Part shown: positions 35,058 to 47,934 of the stretch, in pieces
Layout: each line of letters starts with the position of its first letter
Position numbering within the stretch: position 1 is the first letter of the stretch
Assembly: GCA_958295665.1 (NCBI GenBank)
Contig: OY282558.1
Span: 32,633,045-32,697,044, forward strand
DNA length: 64,000 bases
Source: Tipula vernalis
Lineage: Eukaryota; Arthropoda; Insecta; Diptera; Tipulidae
Direction: 5' to 3'
The notes under the pieces: generated by a model
Database searches by the model: none
Told to the model about the DNA's origin: nothing
Seen by the model: the letters and a program-made list of their open reading frames with translations, nothing else
Made by a program: the position numbers and the translations under genes

Positions 35058-35110
35058 TTTAAAGGAACTGACGAAGGAGGAACATCCGAAACTGGTCTTC
35101 CAAAATATAA
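35058..35110 (+). ncRNA. Hammerhead ribozyme-like motif of the PLE
   Basis: 58 bases after the stop codon: stem I strand GGAA (35064-35067), core CTGACGA (35068-35074), short stem II GGA/TCC (35076-35078 with 35085-35087), GAAA (35088-35091), minimal stem III C-TG-G, TC (35096-35097) and stem I strand TTCC (35098-35101). PLEs are known to carry hammerheads with very short stem III. One extra A (35075) lies where the stem II closing pair should start, so cleavage ability is uncertain. Confidence 0.5.
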
Positions 35111-35275
35111 AACATAAATTAATATCACGTTAAGTAAGTTTTTAAATTGTTATTTGTTAGTTTTGTGGAAAAAAAAAAAATATTTTTATATAAATAAAAT
35201 AAATAACAAGATTATATTATAATAAAATATTAAAATAAGTATTTTATTATCATAATAACTCTATACTCTATAGAA

Positions 35276-35600
35276 GGTTCTGATATTATACATCTTAGTA
35301 AGCTGTGATATGTCTGTTTAATCTGTATAGTATTTTTAGTATTGCTCATGCTATTGCTGAGTTTGGTTATGCGGGTAGTATAGGAAACAAAAACTATAAA
35401 AGTGGTAAGCAGAATCAAATGACATTCTCTGAAGATGCACGCAAGGAAAAAGCCGCAGGAAGACATGCTACCGTCTTTCCAGCTGTTATTATTTTATTAT
35501 TATTAATTTATTTACATAGAAATTTACTAAGATTTTGGCACACTCTATTTTGAGCTAAAGCTCATTCACAACACAGCGTGGTATAACTGTATGGTATACT
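35276..35600. other. Unassigned segment ending in a LINE-B-like 3' motif
   Basis: An 82-codon open frame at 35305 has no family features. At 35546-35575, TCTATTTTGAGCTAAAGCTC then ATTCACAA closely matches TCTATTTTGAGCAGTAGCTC then ATTTACAA near 55256, the 3' region of LINE-B. A TTATTATTATTAATTTATTT run nearby would be its tail on the minus strand. A solo LINE 3' end is likely. Confidence 0.3.
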
Positions 35601-38600
35601 GTATTTTTGGTATACTGTATTTTAAAGCGTACTCAAGCTCACCGAGACATGGCTATGCTGAAATTTAGACGTTTGTATTTTTTAATTAAACAATTAATGT
35701 CGATAATAAAATAACTTATCAAGCATTAGGCCCATCGAAGAGGCTTGAAATGATTCGATACGGTAATACTTTTGCGTATTGTGCGTGAACTCTCCCGTTT
35801 TTTATACTAGTATATGTGTACACATGTTATACGTATTACAAAAATGATGCATATTATTATGTACATTTCGAACATTTCGTTAATAGAAAATTAAACAGAA
35901 AATATGCAAGAGTTTTTTATAACATAAATCGACCTACGCCCTGTTAATTCTAGAGCGCATACAAAACCAAATAAAAGAAAGAGAAATCGGGAATCCTCTA
36001 AAATATCTCGAAACGTTTTAAAATATTTCATAAACCTAGATTAATTTTAGTAAATGTTGACAATCTCAATTATATCAAATAATCTCAAAAATTTTCAATT
36101 ATCTCGAATATTCTATAAAACCATTCCTATCTTCAGTTTTAACACTAAAAGTGTAACATCACACAAATAGCTCAGTTAAAAAGTTAGTTTTAAAAGCTAG
36201 TGAGAAGATTTTGAAAAAATTCTAAAAAACTCGAAAAATTTCGAAACATCTCGAAAATCTTGAATATTTTCGAAAAAAAAACTTTATTCAAGAAAAGTTC
36301 TAAAACATCCATTACTGCCAGCAAAATACTTTTAAAATCGGGCCAAACCCACGAAAGCTAGGTAGACGCCTCTCCTATTCCCATCAATATAATAAATTAG
36401 CATTTGATTTTCTCGAGACAGTTTTGGATCCAACCAATATTTTTTGTTAAAATCAACTATAGAATTTCGCCACTTTAATTATTATTCATTAAAATGTCAC
36501 CCCTAGAAAAAAAAAGTCATAATTATCTTTTTTTTAAATTAAAAACAGACGAAAAAATATTTTATGATTTTCATTTGCGTCTTGAAAACAAAATTTTTAT
36601 TTCCCTTTAATTTATGCTTTTTATTACCGCAAATAGATAAATTCAGAGCCCATCCATCTCGATGATTCCCTTAAAGAATTTTTTTTGTTTTTTTTCTATA
36701 TACATGGTACACACAATTTAGGGGTGGCTGACAAAGAACATACTGTGTTTTATTATAATTATTTAATTGAAAATATATTTATAATTTTCAACAGCATTGC
36801 GCGAAATGAAAATGCTTTTAATGATTTTGCTCGCTTTTTAATTGCTTTTCGTATATATTGAAAATTTGTTCAAGAGGAAAATGTAGTTGTCATTATGAAA
36901 TAGTCATTTTTATTACCGCCATTAAATCTGTGCGACTGTACATACTTACAAAAAAAATAAAATAAAATAAAAATCTCCAACCGTTTCATTATCGAAAATG
37001 GCTTAATTGTTAAATCGCGGCTCACAATCTTCATAAGACATCAAAAGAAATGATTCCACAAAAATATTGTATCTATATTTGCGATCAGTGTAAATTGCCT
37101 TCATCCGGATAAGTTAATTAAAATCGTTTCTAAAACAACAGTGGGCACTATATTTAATTAATAAAATTTGTCGGCGTTCTTTATTGTGTGTGAAATGTAA
37201 ATGAGCTTACAAAAACAAAACCAAAATTTTAACCCGCATAAGCTACAAATTTGTCCAATCAATTTGTTTTAGACAACGTTGATTTATTAGTTCCTAGAAA
37301 TAATTCAGAGGCGCTTTTTGCAATAAAGTTTAATAAACTTTAAGGCACCTAAAACAAAATGTAATAAATCATAGAAAAGCTACTTTCGAAACTTTAATAC
37401 GGAAATAATTAAAAAATGTTTTGGTTTTTCTCTCATACATATATACTCAAGTTATTATTGGCGTTGTGTAAGTACAAGTAAATTAAAGTTTTCTTATCAC
37501 TTTCATACAATCTAATTATGTTTTGGTTTTTTTGTTGTTTACGAAATAATAACATTATTACAGTAATAACAGTTACAAATTAATTTAAACAATTTTTTAT
37601 TTTTTGTATTTTTCGAAATAATTAAAAAGTCAAAAAGCTTTTGAAACAAAAAAAAAAAGTTTTTCCATAAGTTTTATTCATTTCATGTCAGTGGAGGAAA
37701 ATTATTATTTTACTTTTGTCTTAAATTTTTTTTTGTTTTAACTTTCACTGGGAATTTTAAACTTAAGTTTTTTTTTTGTTCTTGAGTTTTGACTTTTTCA
37801 AGTGATAATTTAAAAGGAATTACAAAGGGTGATGGAGAACAACTTGTGTCCCATTTATTTTAATTTTTTTATGATCTTTTATTTTACTTCACAATTGAAG
37901 GGAATTACATCTAAATCTGCTTGCTGGGTCTTTTATAAATCTGTTTTGCATTTCCGACAGATTTTGTCCAAGTTTATATTTTAATTTTGGCAGAATGTTA
38001 AGAAAATTAAGAAATTTTCAATTTTGATGTGCTCCTCGCTAATGAAAATAACCAATATTCTAGTAAATTTTGAAACGTTGAAAAATTTAGGTAATTTTTA
38101 AGGAACGCAACTACCAGTTTTTGTTGATTCGTCTAGAAAGACAGCTTTAGTTACAAACCAAATTTTAAATAAGCAGTGTGTCAGTGATTACTGGCTAAAA
38201 TAATTCTTAATACCTGAAAGTTTTAATCATTAAACTTCACTAAATTTTAGAGTTCGAATGAGAGATGTAAATAAAAATATAGCAGCAATTGAAAAGTGTT
38301 TTTTTTAAATGTCTTCATTCGTGCAGTTTTAAGGTGAGAACTATTTAATGCTTGACGTGAATGCCACTCTTTGAAACTTTCGCAATTAACAAAAATATTT
38401 GTTTGCGGAGAAAAAGCCACTTAGACCAACTATTATTGAACACATTTTTCTGAGGTTAAGATTTCGATTTTGCGATTTTGAAATTTAAGGCACCGACGAA
38501 CTCAAACTCTCGGTCAACTAATTTGAACACAGAGAAGATCTTCTACAATATCGAGTCAAGTTTACCATGTGTTATTTCAAATTTGACATTTTTCCGTTAT

Positions 38601-39187
38601 TGATCAAAAGAGTGTAATTATAAAAGAAACCTAAAAAAGAACTTTGTCTACAAATTATTATTAAAAAATCTGAAAAAGCTTTAAATTTGTCCATGTTTAG
38701 ACTCTTGTGTCTAGTGGTTTCTCTAAGTTTTGAAAGACTCAACGTCCTCGAAAATCTCTCGCTACCATTTCTGGAGATCCGTCGAGATCGAGATGAAAGT
38801 TTTGATTTCAAAAGAACAATGCAGAAATAATCTATAAAAGTAGCAGAACTAAATCTTGTAATGTGGGAGAATTTAAAGTTGTCCTTGATTTTGATTAGTC
38901 ATTTCCAAATAAAGAAAATTTTTAAGTTGAGACGGCTGCTCCATGAATGCAATGCATTCAAAATTGGTTTTTGTTTATTTCTCCATCAACTCTTTGAACA
39001 AACTGGAACTAATCGGTCATCAGCCTTTCATCTCTGTGTCGTCATCTTATTTTCAATTACAAAAATCCCCAACAATTTGTAGGCGAGATATTTTTTTCTT
39101 ACATCACACACATGGCCAAATTTATTTAATTGTATACATTCAATCAAGAATATTATTTTCGTCCCTAATTTGCTTTCAGAAAGTATT
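35601..39187. other. AT-rich DNA with remnants of degenerate repeats
   Basis: About 36000-36300 shows CTCGAAAATTTTCGAA-like words similar, in inverse, to the field at 17000-18000. No gene is supported. A short block near 38935 (GACGGCTGCTCCATGAATGC) matches the complement of a block near 18450-18490. Confidence 0.4.
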
Positions 39188-39853
39188 ACTTTCTTTTACT
39201 CTAGTAAAATAAAGTATAGTATTGATGAAAATTTTGGACCTTGAGATTTTTAGAGATTTATTTGTTTTGAGGTCCCCTGAGTCCGAAAAAGTGGGTTTCG
39301 AAATGGTGTCTGTCTGTCTGTCAGTCTGTCAGTCTGTCAGTCTGTCAGTCTGTCAGTCTGTCAGTCTGTCAGTCTGTCAGTCTGTCAGTCTGTCAGTCTG
39401 TCAGTCTGTCAGTCTGTCAGTCTGTCAGTCTGTCAGTCTGTCAGTCTGTCAGTCTGTCAGTCTGTCAGTCTGTCAGTCTGTCAGTCTGTCAGTCTGTCTG
39501 TGTCCTCTTTACAGCCCATATGGTTTAATCAATCGAACTGAAACTTCAGATTTAAGCTTTTTTGATAAATTGGGAGGTCCCAGTGAATTTTACTCCAAAT
39601 CGGCTAACCGGAAGTGGCCACACCCTTGGTCCAGAAAATTTGTTTTGCAAATATCTTAAAAAGTATAAGGTTTACAAAAAACAACGGAATACAAAATGTT
39701 TCCAAAAATTAAAAACAAATAAAAATAAAAAATAAAAAATTAAAAAAAAAATTTAAAAATTTAAAAATTAAAAAAAAAATTAAGAAAAAAATAAAATTTC
39801 TCGAAATTCTCTGTTCGTAAAAGAAAGTCGTGTGTTGGCCACACCTCAATTTT
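39188..39853 (+). repeat. Satellite-flanking repeat, copy A
   Basis: Starts TTTACTCTAGTAAAATAAAG, continues GGACCTTGAGATTTTTAGAG and TGAGTCCGAAAAAGTGGG, then the TCTGTCAG microsatellite, GTCCTCTTTACAGCCCATAT and AAGTGGCCACACCCTTGG. It ends near GTGTTGGCCACACCTC. Copy B (42501-42955) has the same order. No ORF other than the meaningless translation of the microsatellite. The short GTCW-type core resembles fly DINE/Helentron elements, by inference only. Confidence 0.7.
39308..39502. repeat. TCTGTCAG microsatellite, about 22 units
   Basis: Uninterrupted 8-base repeat inside copy A. Copy B has only two units, so this tract expanded (or the other contracted) after duplication. It leaves several frames open and so mimics a coding region. 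Confidence 0.95.
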
Positions 39854-42500
39854 AACTAGGTAATTAAGGGACCTATTCCATGTGCTAGCGATATCTTTAT
39901 CATCATTGTTGGCAATGGCCGATATTGGCCCTTGGGGGTTGAGTGCGATTTCCAAAAAATAAGTTTGCAGAACTTTTACTAAACGAACGATTCGTATGGA
40001 TTAGAGTTTTCTAACTAGGTAATTGAGGGACCTATTCCATGTGCTAGCAAAACCTTTATCATCATTGTTGGCAATGGCCGATATTGGCCCTTGGGTGTTG
40101 AGTGTGATTTCCAAAAAATAATTTTGTAGAACTTTTACTAAACGAACGATTCGTATGGATTAGAGTTTTTTAACTAGGTAATTGAGCTAACTATTCTATG
40201 TGCTAGCCAAACCTTTGTCATCATTGTTGGCCATGGCCGATATTGGCCCTTGGGGGTTGAGCGCGATTTCCAAAAAATAACTTCGTAGAACTTTTATTTA
40301 ACGAACGATTCGTATGGATTAGGGTTTTCTAACTAGGTATTTGAGGGACCTATTCTGTGTGTTAGCGAAACCTTTGTCATCATAGTTGGCAATGGCCGAT
40401 ATTGGCCATTGGGAGGTGAGTGCGATTTCCAAAAAATAATTTTGCAGAACTTTTACTAAACGAACGATCCGTATGGATTAGGGGTTTTTAACTAGGCATT
40501 TGAGGGACCTATTGTCTGTGCTAGCCAAACCTTTGTCATCATTGTTGGCAATGGCCGATATTGGCCCTTGGGAGTTGAGTGCGATTTTCAAAAAATAATT
40601 TTGCAGAACTTTACTAAACGAAGGATCCGTATGGATTAGGGTTTTTTAACTAGGTATTTGAGGGACCTATTCTATGTGCCAGCGAAATCTTTATCATCAT
40701 TGTTGAGTGCGATTTCCAAAAAATAATTTTGCAGAACTCTTACTAAACGAACGATTCGTATGGATTAGGGTTTTCTAACTAGGTAATTAAGGGACCTATT
40801 CCATGTGCTAGCGAAGCCTTTGTCATCATTATATTGGCCCTTGGGAGTTGAATGCGATTTCCAAAAAATAATTTTGCAGAACTTTTACTAAACGAACGAT
40901 TCGCATGGATTAGGGTTTTTTAACTAGGTATTTGAGGGACCTATACCATTTGCTAGCGAAACCTTTGTCATCATAGTTGGCAATGGCCGATATTGGCCAT
41001 TGGGAGTTGAGTGCGATTTCCAAAAAATAATTTTGCAGAACTTTTACTAAACGAACGATCCGTATGGATTAGGGTTTTCTAACTAGGTAATTGAGCAACC
41101 TGTTCTATGTGCTAGCCAAACCTTTGTCATCATTGTTGGCAATGGCCGATATTGGCCCTTGGGGGTTGAGTGCGATTTCCAAAAAATAATTTCGTAGAAC
41201 TTTTACTAAACGAAGGAGCCGTATGGATTAGGGTTTTCTAACTAGGTAATTAAGGAACCTATTCCATGTGCTAGCGAAACCTTTGTCATCATTGTTGGCA
41301 ATGGCTGATATTGGCCCTTGGGGTTTGTGTGCGATTTCCAAAAAATAATTTTGCAGAACTCTTACTAAACGAACGATCCGTATGGATTAGGGTTTTCTAA
41401 CTAGGTAATTGAGCAACCTGTTCTATGTGCTAGCCAAACCTTTGTCATCATTGTTGGCAATGGCCGATATTGGCCCTTGGGGGTTGCGTGCGATTTCCAA
41501 AAAATAATTTTGCAGAACTTTTACTAAACGAACGATTCGCATGGATTAGGGTTTTTTAACTAGGTATTTGAGGGACCTATACCATTTGCTAGCGAAACCT
41601 TTGTCATCATTGTTGGCAATGGCCGATATTGGCCATTGGGAGTTGAGTGCGATTTCCAAAAAATAATTTTGCAGAACTTTTACTAAACGAACGATCCGTA
41701 TGGATTAGGGTTTTCTAACTAGGTAATTGAGCAACCTGTTCTATGTGCTAGCCAAACCTTTGTCATCATTGTTGGCAATGGCCGATATTGGCCCTTGGGG
41801 GTTGAGTGCGATTTCCAAAAAATAATTTCGTAGAACTTTTACTAAACGAAGGAGCCGTATGGATTAGGGTTTTCTAACTAGGTAATTAAGGAACCTATTC
41901 CATGTGCTAGCGAAACCTTTGTCATCATTGTTGGCAATGGCTGATATTGGCCCTTGGGGTTTGTGTGCGATTTCCAAAAAATAATTTTGCAGAACTCTTA
42001 CTAAACGAACGATCCGTATGGATTAGGGTTTTCTAACTAGGTAATTGAGCAACCTGTTCTATGTGCTAGCCAAACCTTTGTCATCATTGTTGGCAATGGC
42101 CGATATTGGCCCTTGGTGGTTGAGTGCGATTTCCAAAAAATAATTTCGTAGAACTTTTACTAAACGAAGGAGCCGTATGGATTAGGGTTTTCTAACTAGG
42201 TAATTAAGGAACCTATTCCATGTGCTAGCGAAACCTTTGTCATCATTGTTGGCAATGGCTGATATTGGCCCTTGGGGTTTGTGTGCGATTTCCAAAAAAT
42301 AATTTTGCAGAACTCTTACTAAACGAAGGATCCGTATGGATTGTTTTCTAACTAGGTAATTAAGGAACCTATTGCATGTGCTAGCGAAACCTTTGTCATC
42401 ATTGTTGGCAATGGCCGATATTGGCCCTTGGGGTTTGTGTGCGATTTCCAAAAAATAATTTTGCTACTAATCGAACGATTCGTATGGATTAGGGTTTTTT
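39854..42500. repeat. 159-bp satellite array, about 17 monomers
   Basis: The monomer begins AACTAGGTAATTGAGGGACC and contains ATGTGCTAGC, CATTGTTGGCAATGGCCGAT, GATTTCCAAAAAATAA and CGTATGGATTAGGG. Start positions 40013, 40172, 40331 and 40491 give a period of 159-160. One monomer near 40690-40800 is shortened. From about 40900 variant patterns repeat every 636 bases (marker at 40901 and 41537), meaning four-monomer higher-order units. Each monomer has the small palindromes TTGGCAATGGCCGATATTGG and CCAAAAAATAATTTTG. No coding function. Confidence 0.95.
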
Positions 42501-42955
42501 ATTTCCTTTTACTCTCGTAAAATAAAGTATAGTAATCCTGAAAATTTTGGACCTTGAGATTTTTAGAGATTTATTTGTTTTGAGGTCCCCTGAGTCCGAA
42601 AAAGTGGGTTTCGAAATGGTGTCTGTCTGTCAGTCTGTCAGTCTGTCTGTGTCCTCTTTACAGCCCATATGGTTTAATTAATCGAACTGAAACTTCTAAT
42701 TTAAGCTTTTTTGATAAATTGGGAGGTCCCAGTGAATTTTACTCCAAATCGGCTAACCGGAAGTGGCCACTCCCTTGGTCCAGAAAATTTGTTTTGCAAA
42801 TATCTTAAAAAGTATAAGGTTTACAAAATACTAATTTATCCAAAATGTTTCCAAAAATTAAAAACAAATAAAAATAAAAAATTAAAAATTAAAAAAAATA
42901 TTTCAAAAATCTCTGTTCGTAAAAGAAAGTCGTGTGTTGGCCACACCTCCATTTT
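42501..42955 (+). repeat. Satellite-flanking repeat, copy B
   Basis: Direct copy of 39188-39853, differing by a few substitutions (for example ACTCTCGTAAAA for ACTCTAGTAAAA), by the short microsatellite and by small indels. Both copies end in the same GTAAAAGAAAGTCGTGTG block; copy A then runs into the satellite and copy B into AT-rich unique DNA. Confidence 0.7.
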
Positions 42956-45653
42956 TTTGTATAAATATCGATGACATAAAAAATTCGTCAGATGTAAAAT
43001 TTTGTCGCACTTAAAATTGATTGCACTTAACTTTGACACCAATCCAAAAAATTAATATTTGTTTAACCCTTTTATTTCGACACTGAAAAGCTCGTAAAAT
43101 AGAAAATTAGAAAGAAACCCCTAAAAACACCGTAATTCAAATCATCAAACCGAGACATGTCAATAATAAAAATAATACAAGATGAATTATACAGAAAAAA
43201 AAAGCTCAAATTCATCAACCATCCTAAACCAAAATAGCTTTTTAGCTCATAAAAAATTCTATTCCTTTTAATTGAGCGTATAATTTATATACCGTAGTAA
43301 TTTTAGATTCATTACTGTGTAGATACCGAAGAAAGGTATATAAAGGTATACGAGTAAGATCAATCTAGTGAACAGAGTGATACTACGTATACACATACAA
43401 CGTGTACATCATACAACGTTCGTTCATGATTGTTGATGTTGATTATGTTATGATTGTAAAACATAATTTTTTTTTTTTTTTGTTTGGTTTATGCTTGTAT
43501 AATGGTAATCAGTTTAAGCAATATTTGTGTAGTAGAACTCCGTAACAAATCTAAATTTCATGGTTGTACCTTTAATTGGATTTTTTTTTTTTTTTTCTTC
43601 GTGCTGGATACGGAAAAGGATTAATGTAAATTACAGTAAATCATAAATTGTCTGATTTTAAAACATTTATTTATTATGGATATAATTATTTTGATTGCTT
43701 TGTAATTGTTTTTAAAATATTTTAAATTGTTGGTAATTAAAATAGCTTTTATACTCAACAAACGATCGATCGATCCATTAACAAATATCTAATTTCGCAA
43801 ACCACCTGAAACAAAATAAAATTAAAAGCGCGCTTGGTATGGTACATTAACCTTTCGGTCCAACATAATACAAAACTATGATGATCAATAACAATTTTAA
43901 TTAAAACATTCGCGAAATTCTCGCCAAGAGTACACAAACAGTCTTTAATTATAATTTCATTGTTGTATCGGTGTGTAAGACGTTTTATGAATCTTATTGA
44001 TTGGAAATTTTTTTTTTTTGTTTATGGTTTTAAGTATAATAATATTCCACGGTTTAATAATATAGTAAATTTAGACCATGAAGAATTTTGTTGCTTGAGA
44101 AAAATGTAGATTTGCTTTAAAGAGCGAATCATCTACGGAAGGGATTAATAATTTTGATTAGAATTTTATAAATTGCTTCGCTTTAGCAAAAGTTGTTATT
44201 TATTTTGGGCATAAAGATATTTTGATAGGTACTCATAATTCCACCCACTAGTTTTCGTAAATTAAATTATTGGAAATTCCATAAACAACAAAAATCAACA
44301 AGACATCATAATATTTCCAATTATTTAATCAACTTCAATATCCGTCTGAATATATCGACTGTATACGACGATGATTATACATTTTATGATAATGATGAGG
44401 TATATAATCAAATCATATTATAATTTATTTACATTCGAATACAAAAAAAAATGGTTAAGAATAAGAATTTGTGTCTTCCATGTATCGTTGTCATTATTCC
44501 ATGCGCTTCTTTTATGTTACGTTTTGGTATAATGAAATGAAAATACATGGAATATAACGTACTCTCCGTATATACATAAAAACGTGATAAGAATAAAATT
44601 TCTTCAAAATACTACCATCACACATACCCTTTATATACAAAACTGAAAAGTAAACTTTTCTCGGGCGAAATTTACCCCCAACCATAATAAACCCACACAA
44701 TAAGAAGCATATGCTTTAGTAGAATTGCAAAATTATACAAAAAATCAAAGAAAATTATTTAATATGGGGTTAGATGCGGGGGACCAAAGAAACCCATCTT
44801 TTTAAATAGATTTGGCTACTGGGATGGTAATTTAATTCAATCGAACAACAAAATCAGATATGATCGTAAAATTTGTAAAATGCATGGTAACATCAGTCTT
44901 AATAAAATCGAATGCCAAAAAAACATTAATCGTGTACTTGAAATTTGTAATAAATTCCCAATGATTTTGATGCTGCGTGTGAAAACATCAAGAGATCAAT
45001 GAAATGAACAAAATCGAACAATCCATCACTGTTTGTATACAAGGAAAAAAAAAAAAAATTGGTTGGATCCATCAAAATATACGTATAACAATACCCCCTA
45101 AATTCGAACCGCACAACAGTTTAAAAATCACTTCAAATATATCACGACCCATCTATCATTTCTCGTCTTCTTACAAACACGAGTACACATAACGTTTATA
45201 AATCAAAAATATGTTTTGTCATTCAATTATTATGTTTTGGTATTATCAAGTAAGACGATGAAGAAGATTTTTTTTTTTTCTATAAAAATCATCTCTTTAA
45301 ATTGTCCAAGCCAAAACAACAACAAATAAAAATTCAAGTATTTAGAACTCGCGACAAGAGAGAATTTACTTAGACCGCACGATAAATAGATTTTTATCAT
45401 CGCGTCTAACAATTATTTCGAAAACGTGTGGTGGAACAATGAAAATCTTAAGAAGCAAATAATGACTTAAAAAATAAAATAAAGTTAAAATGTGTGATGG
45501 TTATCATCATCTCGTCTTATGGTACATATATACCTATACCATAGGCAAGATGTTAGGAATTGTTTTTAAAATTTTAAATTCTCTAGTTTTTGAAATGCGT
45601 TTTGCTCTTTGTCGAAAGATTTTTGTACAGAGATAAAAATTTGATTTCTTCCT

Positions 45654-45669
45654 GTGTGTGTGTGTGTGT
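45654..45669. repeat. TG dinucleotide microsatellite
   Basis: About eight TG units. Confidence 0.75.
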
Positions 45670-47237
45670 TTGTATACATTATGTGTACACATATAACTAA
45701 AAGCTCTTGGTATATTTATAAACTTGCTGAGTGGGTGGGATAGCTTTTGATATACAACGATTGTGTTGAATTACAAATGAAACATGTTTTTTTTGCATTT
45801 CGACGTTTGTTAATTGAAAATTGTACGTACAAAATAAAAATTTTGTTATCGTGTTTAAGAGATATGGTAGCTCTTTCTCACGCCTCCAGATTTAGATAAT
45901 TTATATAGAAAGAGAATTGTATTTTGTATGTTTCTCGACGGGGTATTCCACGCTTCCAGCATCATTAATCACATAACGCGAGTAGCAGCTACACATAAAA
46001 TAGATTAGACAAGATACATGTTCTCTAATCGTGCTACACAAATTTATTTCGAAATATGAACCAAAATTACAAAATTTCTTCTTTACCTATGTATACGGTA
46101 CTTATGTATTTTACTAAAACTAAATGAAGAAAATCCTTATGTAACCAAAATATAAATAAGTTGATGAAGAATCCATAATCCCTATTTTTATTCCATTCCA
46201 CAACCACAGAATACATACATATACACGAGTACGACTATAAAAGCGATTCACTATCAGATTTCTATTCATTTTTTATTAGACAATTTATTCCCTTAATCCT
46301 TTTCCTTTAAGCAATTTTCCCATTTATATGTTAAAAAAGAAAATGCGCCATTGTTTAATGTATTCTCGGTTTTGCGATACACAACACGGAAACCACTCTA
46401 CTCGATTAGTAACTTCCTTCAGACCATGTAATTCGATATCTTAGTCAATACATCTTAAAACGTACAAAAATGTTTTCTTCTTTTAGTGTCGCATTTATAT
46501 CTTAAGTTGTGTACATTTTTATCTGTTATTTCGTTCGTTGGTATTTTATCCCTTAAAATGACCATTCAAAATGCAGATCCCTCGCCATAATAGAAATTAT
46601 ATAAATAAATGAGGGTGGATGATATTCGAAAAAGAAAATTGATAAGAATCTATTTCTGCTACTGTCTTAAATATTTTTCATGTTGCCAAAACCATTTATG
46701 ATGATAATGAAATATAATATCCAATTATGGAGGTTAGACGTATTTTTGTATGCGTATATGTACCAGTATAATGATCGATTTTATTGATAGTAAAATATTT
46801 TGGCCAACAAAAAAAATTTTAACAGTTAGAGACCCGGATTAGAATGGAAAATAGATTGTAAATCGATACATTTTTTATGTAGAACTTGTCGTTTGTTTAA
46901 CAACCAATTTAATTGTTGTGACAAAATCGAGTACATAAAAAGAACGAGCAGATAAATAATTGAGCAATAGACTGTGCTTTTAAATTACTTCCAGTGGTAG
47001 ATACAAAGATTCCCAAATTTGGTATATGCCAAATACGAAAATTCAATAATAAAAGTGATATGTACACACAACTGTGAAGACTACATTATAAACCATAATG
47101 AAATTGTCTTGCTGTGTTAGAATATCTCAAGCATCGTCTTCTTCCTCCTACGTGTAATGGATAGACCAACAAAAAATAAAATTTTATGTACAACAAAAAA
47201 TGAATCAAAATATTATTTTTATGTCTTTTACATTTCG

Positions 47238-47263
47238 TTTTTTTTTTTTTTTTTTTTTTTTTT
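47238..47263. repeat. Poly-T tract
   Basis: About 26 T in a row; no retroelement body was recognised on either side. Confidence 0.75.
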
Positions 47264-47934
47264 AAGGTAAGATAAGAAACAAGATGTCAATGATAAGATT
47301 TGATAATAAGATTTTCATTTTCTTTGTCGTTTCTTGTAATTTTTTTTTATTATGTTCTGTTCGTTTCTTGAATATAAATTTGTAAATTTTATATTATTAT
47401 ATTTAGGAAAAATATTGGTTGAGATTTTCTATTTTTAAGACAAACGAACAACACACAAAAAAAATGATGATTGCAAACAAGGAAGCTGAAAGTGTACGTA
47501 TGTGATTTAGAATTTATTTTATATTTTTTAGGGATTAGACGAGGGGCGGGAATGGTAAAATATTTTTTTTGAAATGTTGACAGCATTTTTGGATGAAATT
47601 GAATTTTTTGTAATGGTTTGATTTAATCAATAAGTAACCTCGGCTACTAAATGTTATGACGGTTCGTTTAATTTCAAGTTGGGCAAAACTTTGGTTAGTG
47701 AGAGTAAGCAAGACACAGCTCTCTTGCAGGATTAGTTTTTTGTGGTGGTGAAATTGGGCATTACTTTCAAATTCTTTAAAAAAATCTTGAAATTGCAAAC
47801 TAATGCCAATTTTTATTAAGCTTCTCGGATAAAACAAGGAATATTTAAGACGAAATCAGAACTCTTCAAATAACAAATATTTAAGTTCGCGGAATGAGAC
47901 AGAAGGAGACGGATATATTTTACCTTATTTTTAT

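Larger units (their letters stand above)
33943..35258 (+). mobile_element. 5'-truncated Penelope-like element (PLE)
   Basis: It lies between two copies of CTCTATACTCT (33932-33942 and 35259-35269), a target duplication of 11 bases. It contains the end of RT, a GIY-YIG endonuclease and a ~250-base 3' region with a hammerhead-like motif. The 3' part is AT-rich with an A12 run near 35169. The frame is open from the very first base, so the truncation occurred inside the RT. Confidence 0.85.
32288..35275 (+). mobile_element. Palindrome-forming element, copy 3, split by two insertions
   Basis: Left end TACAAAGCCATAGCC then AACGAAGCTTTTATAAGGG, followed by the same landmarks as copies 1 and 2. It is interrupted at 33008-33765 by a Harbinger-like element and resumes at 33766 with AGATATGTAGAAAACTTTT, the sequence continuous in copy 2 near 12180. 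It reaches GGCTCTATACTCT at 33942 and is broken there by a Penelope-like insert. Only AGAAGG of the right end is recognisable after 35270. Confidence 0.7.
42956..47934. other. AT-rich non-coding DNA
   Basis: About 5 kb without a supported gene or element. Simple tracts: T runs at about 43470, 43582 and 47238-47263, and a TG repeat at about 45654-45669. Confidence 0.55.

Noticed and set aside
35305..35553. 82-codon open frame after the PLE
   Set aside because: No recognisable features; the end overlaps a LINE-B-like 3' motif on the other strand.
39222..39659. 145-codon open frame with SVCQSVSL repeats
   Set aside because: It is the translation of the TCTGTCAG microsatellite; the homologous segment in copy B has only two units and no such protein.
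39854..42500. Regularly repeated units as a possible CRISPR array
   Set aside because: The whole 159-base monomer repeats without unique spacers, and the genome is eukaryotic.
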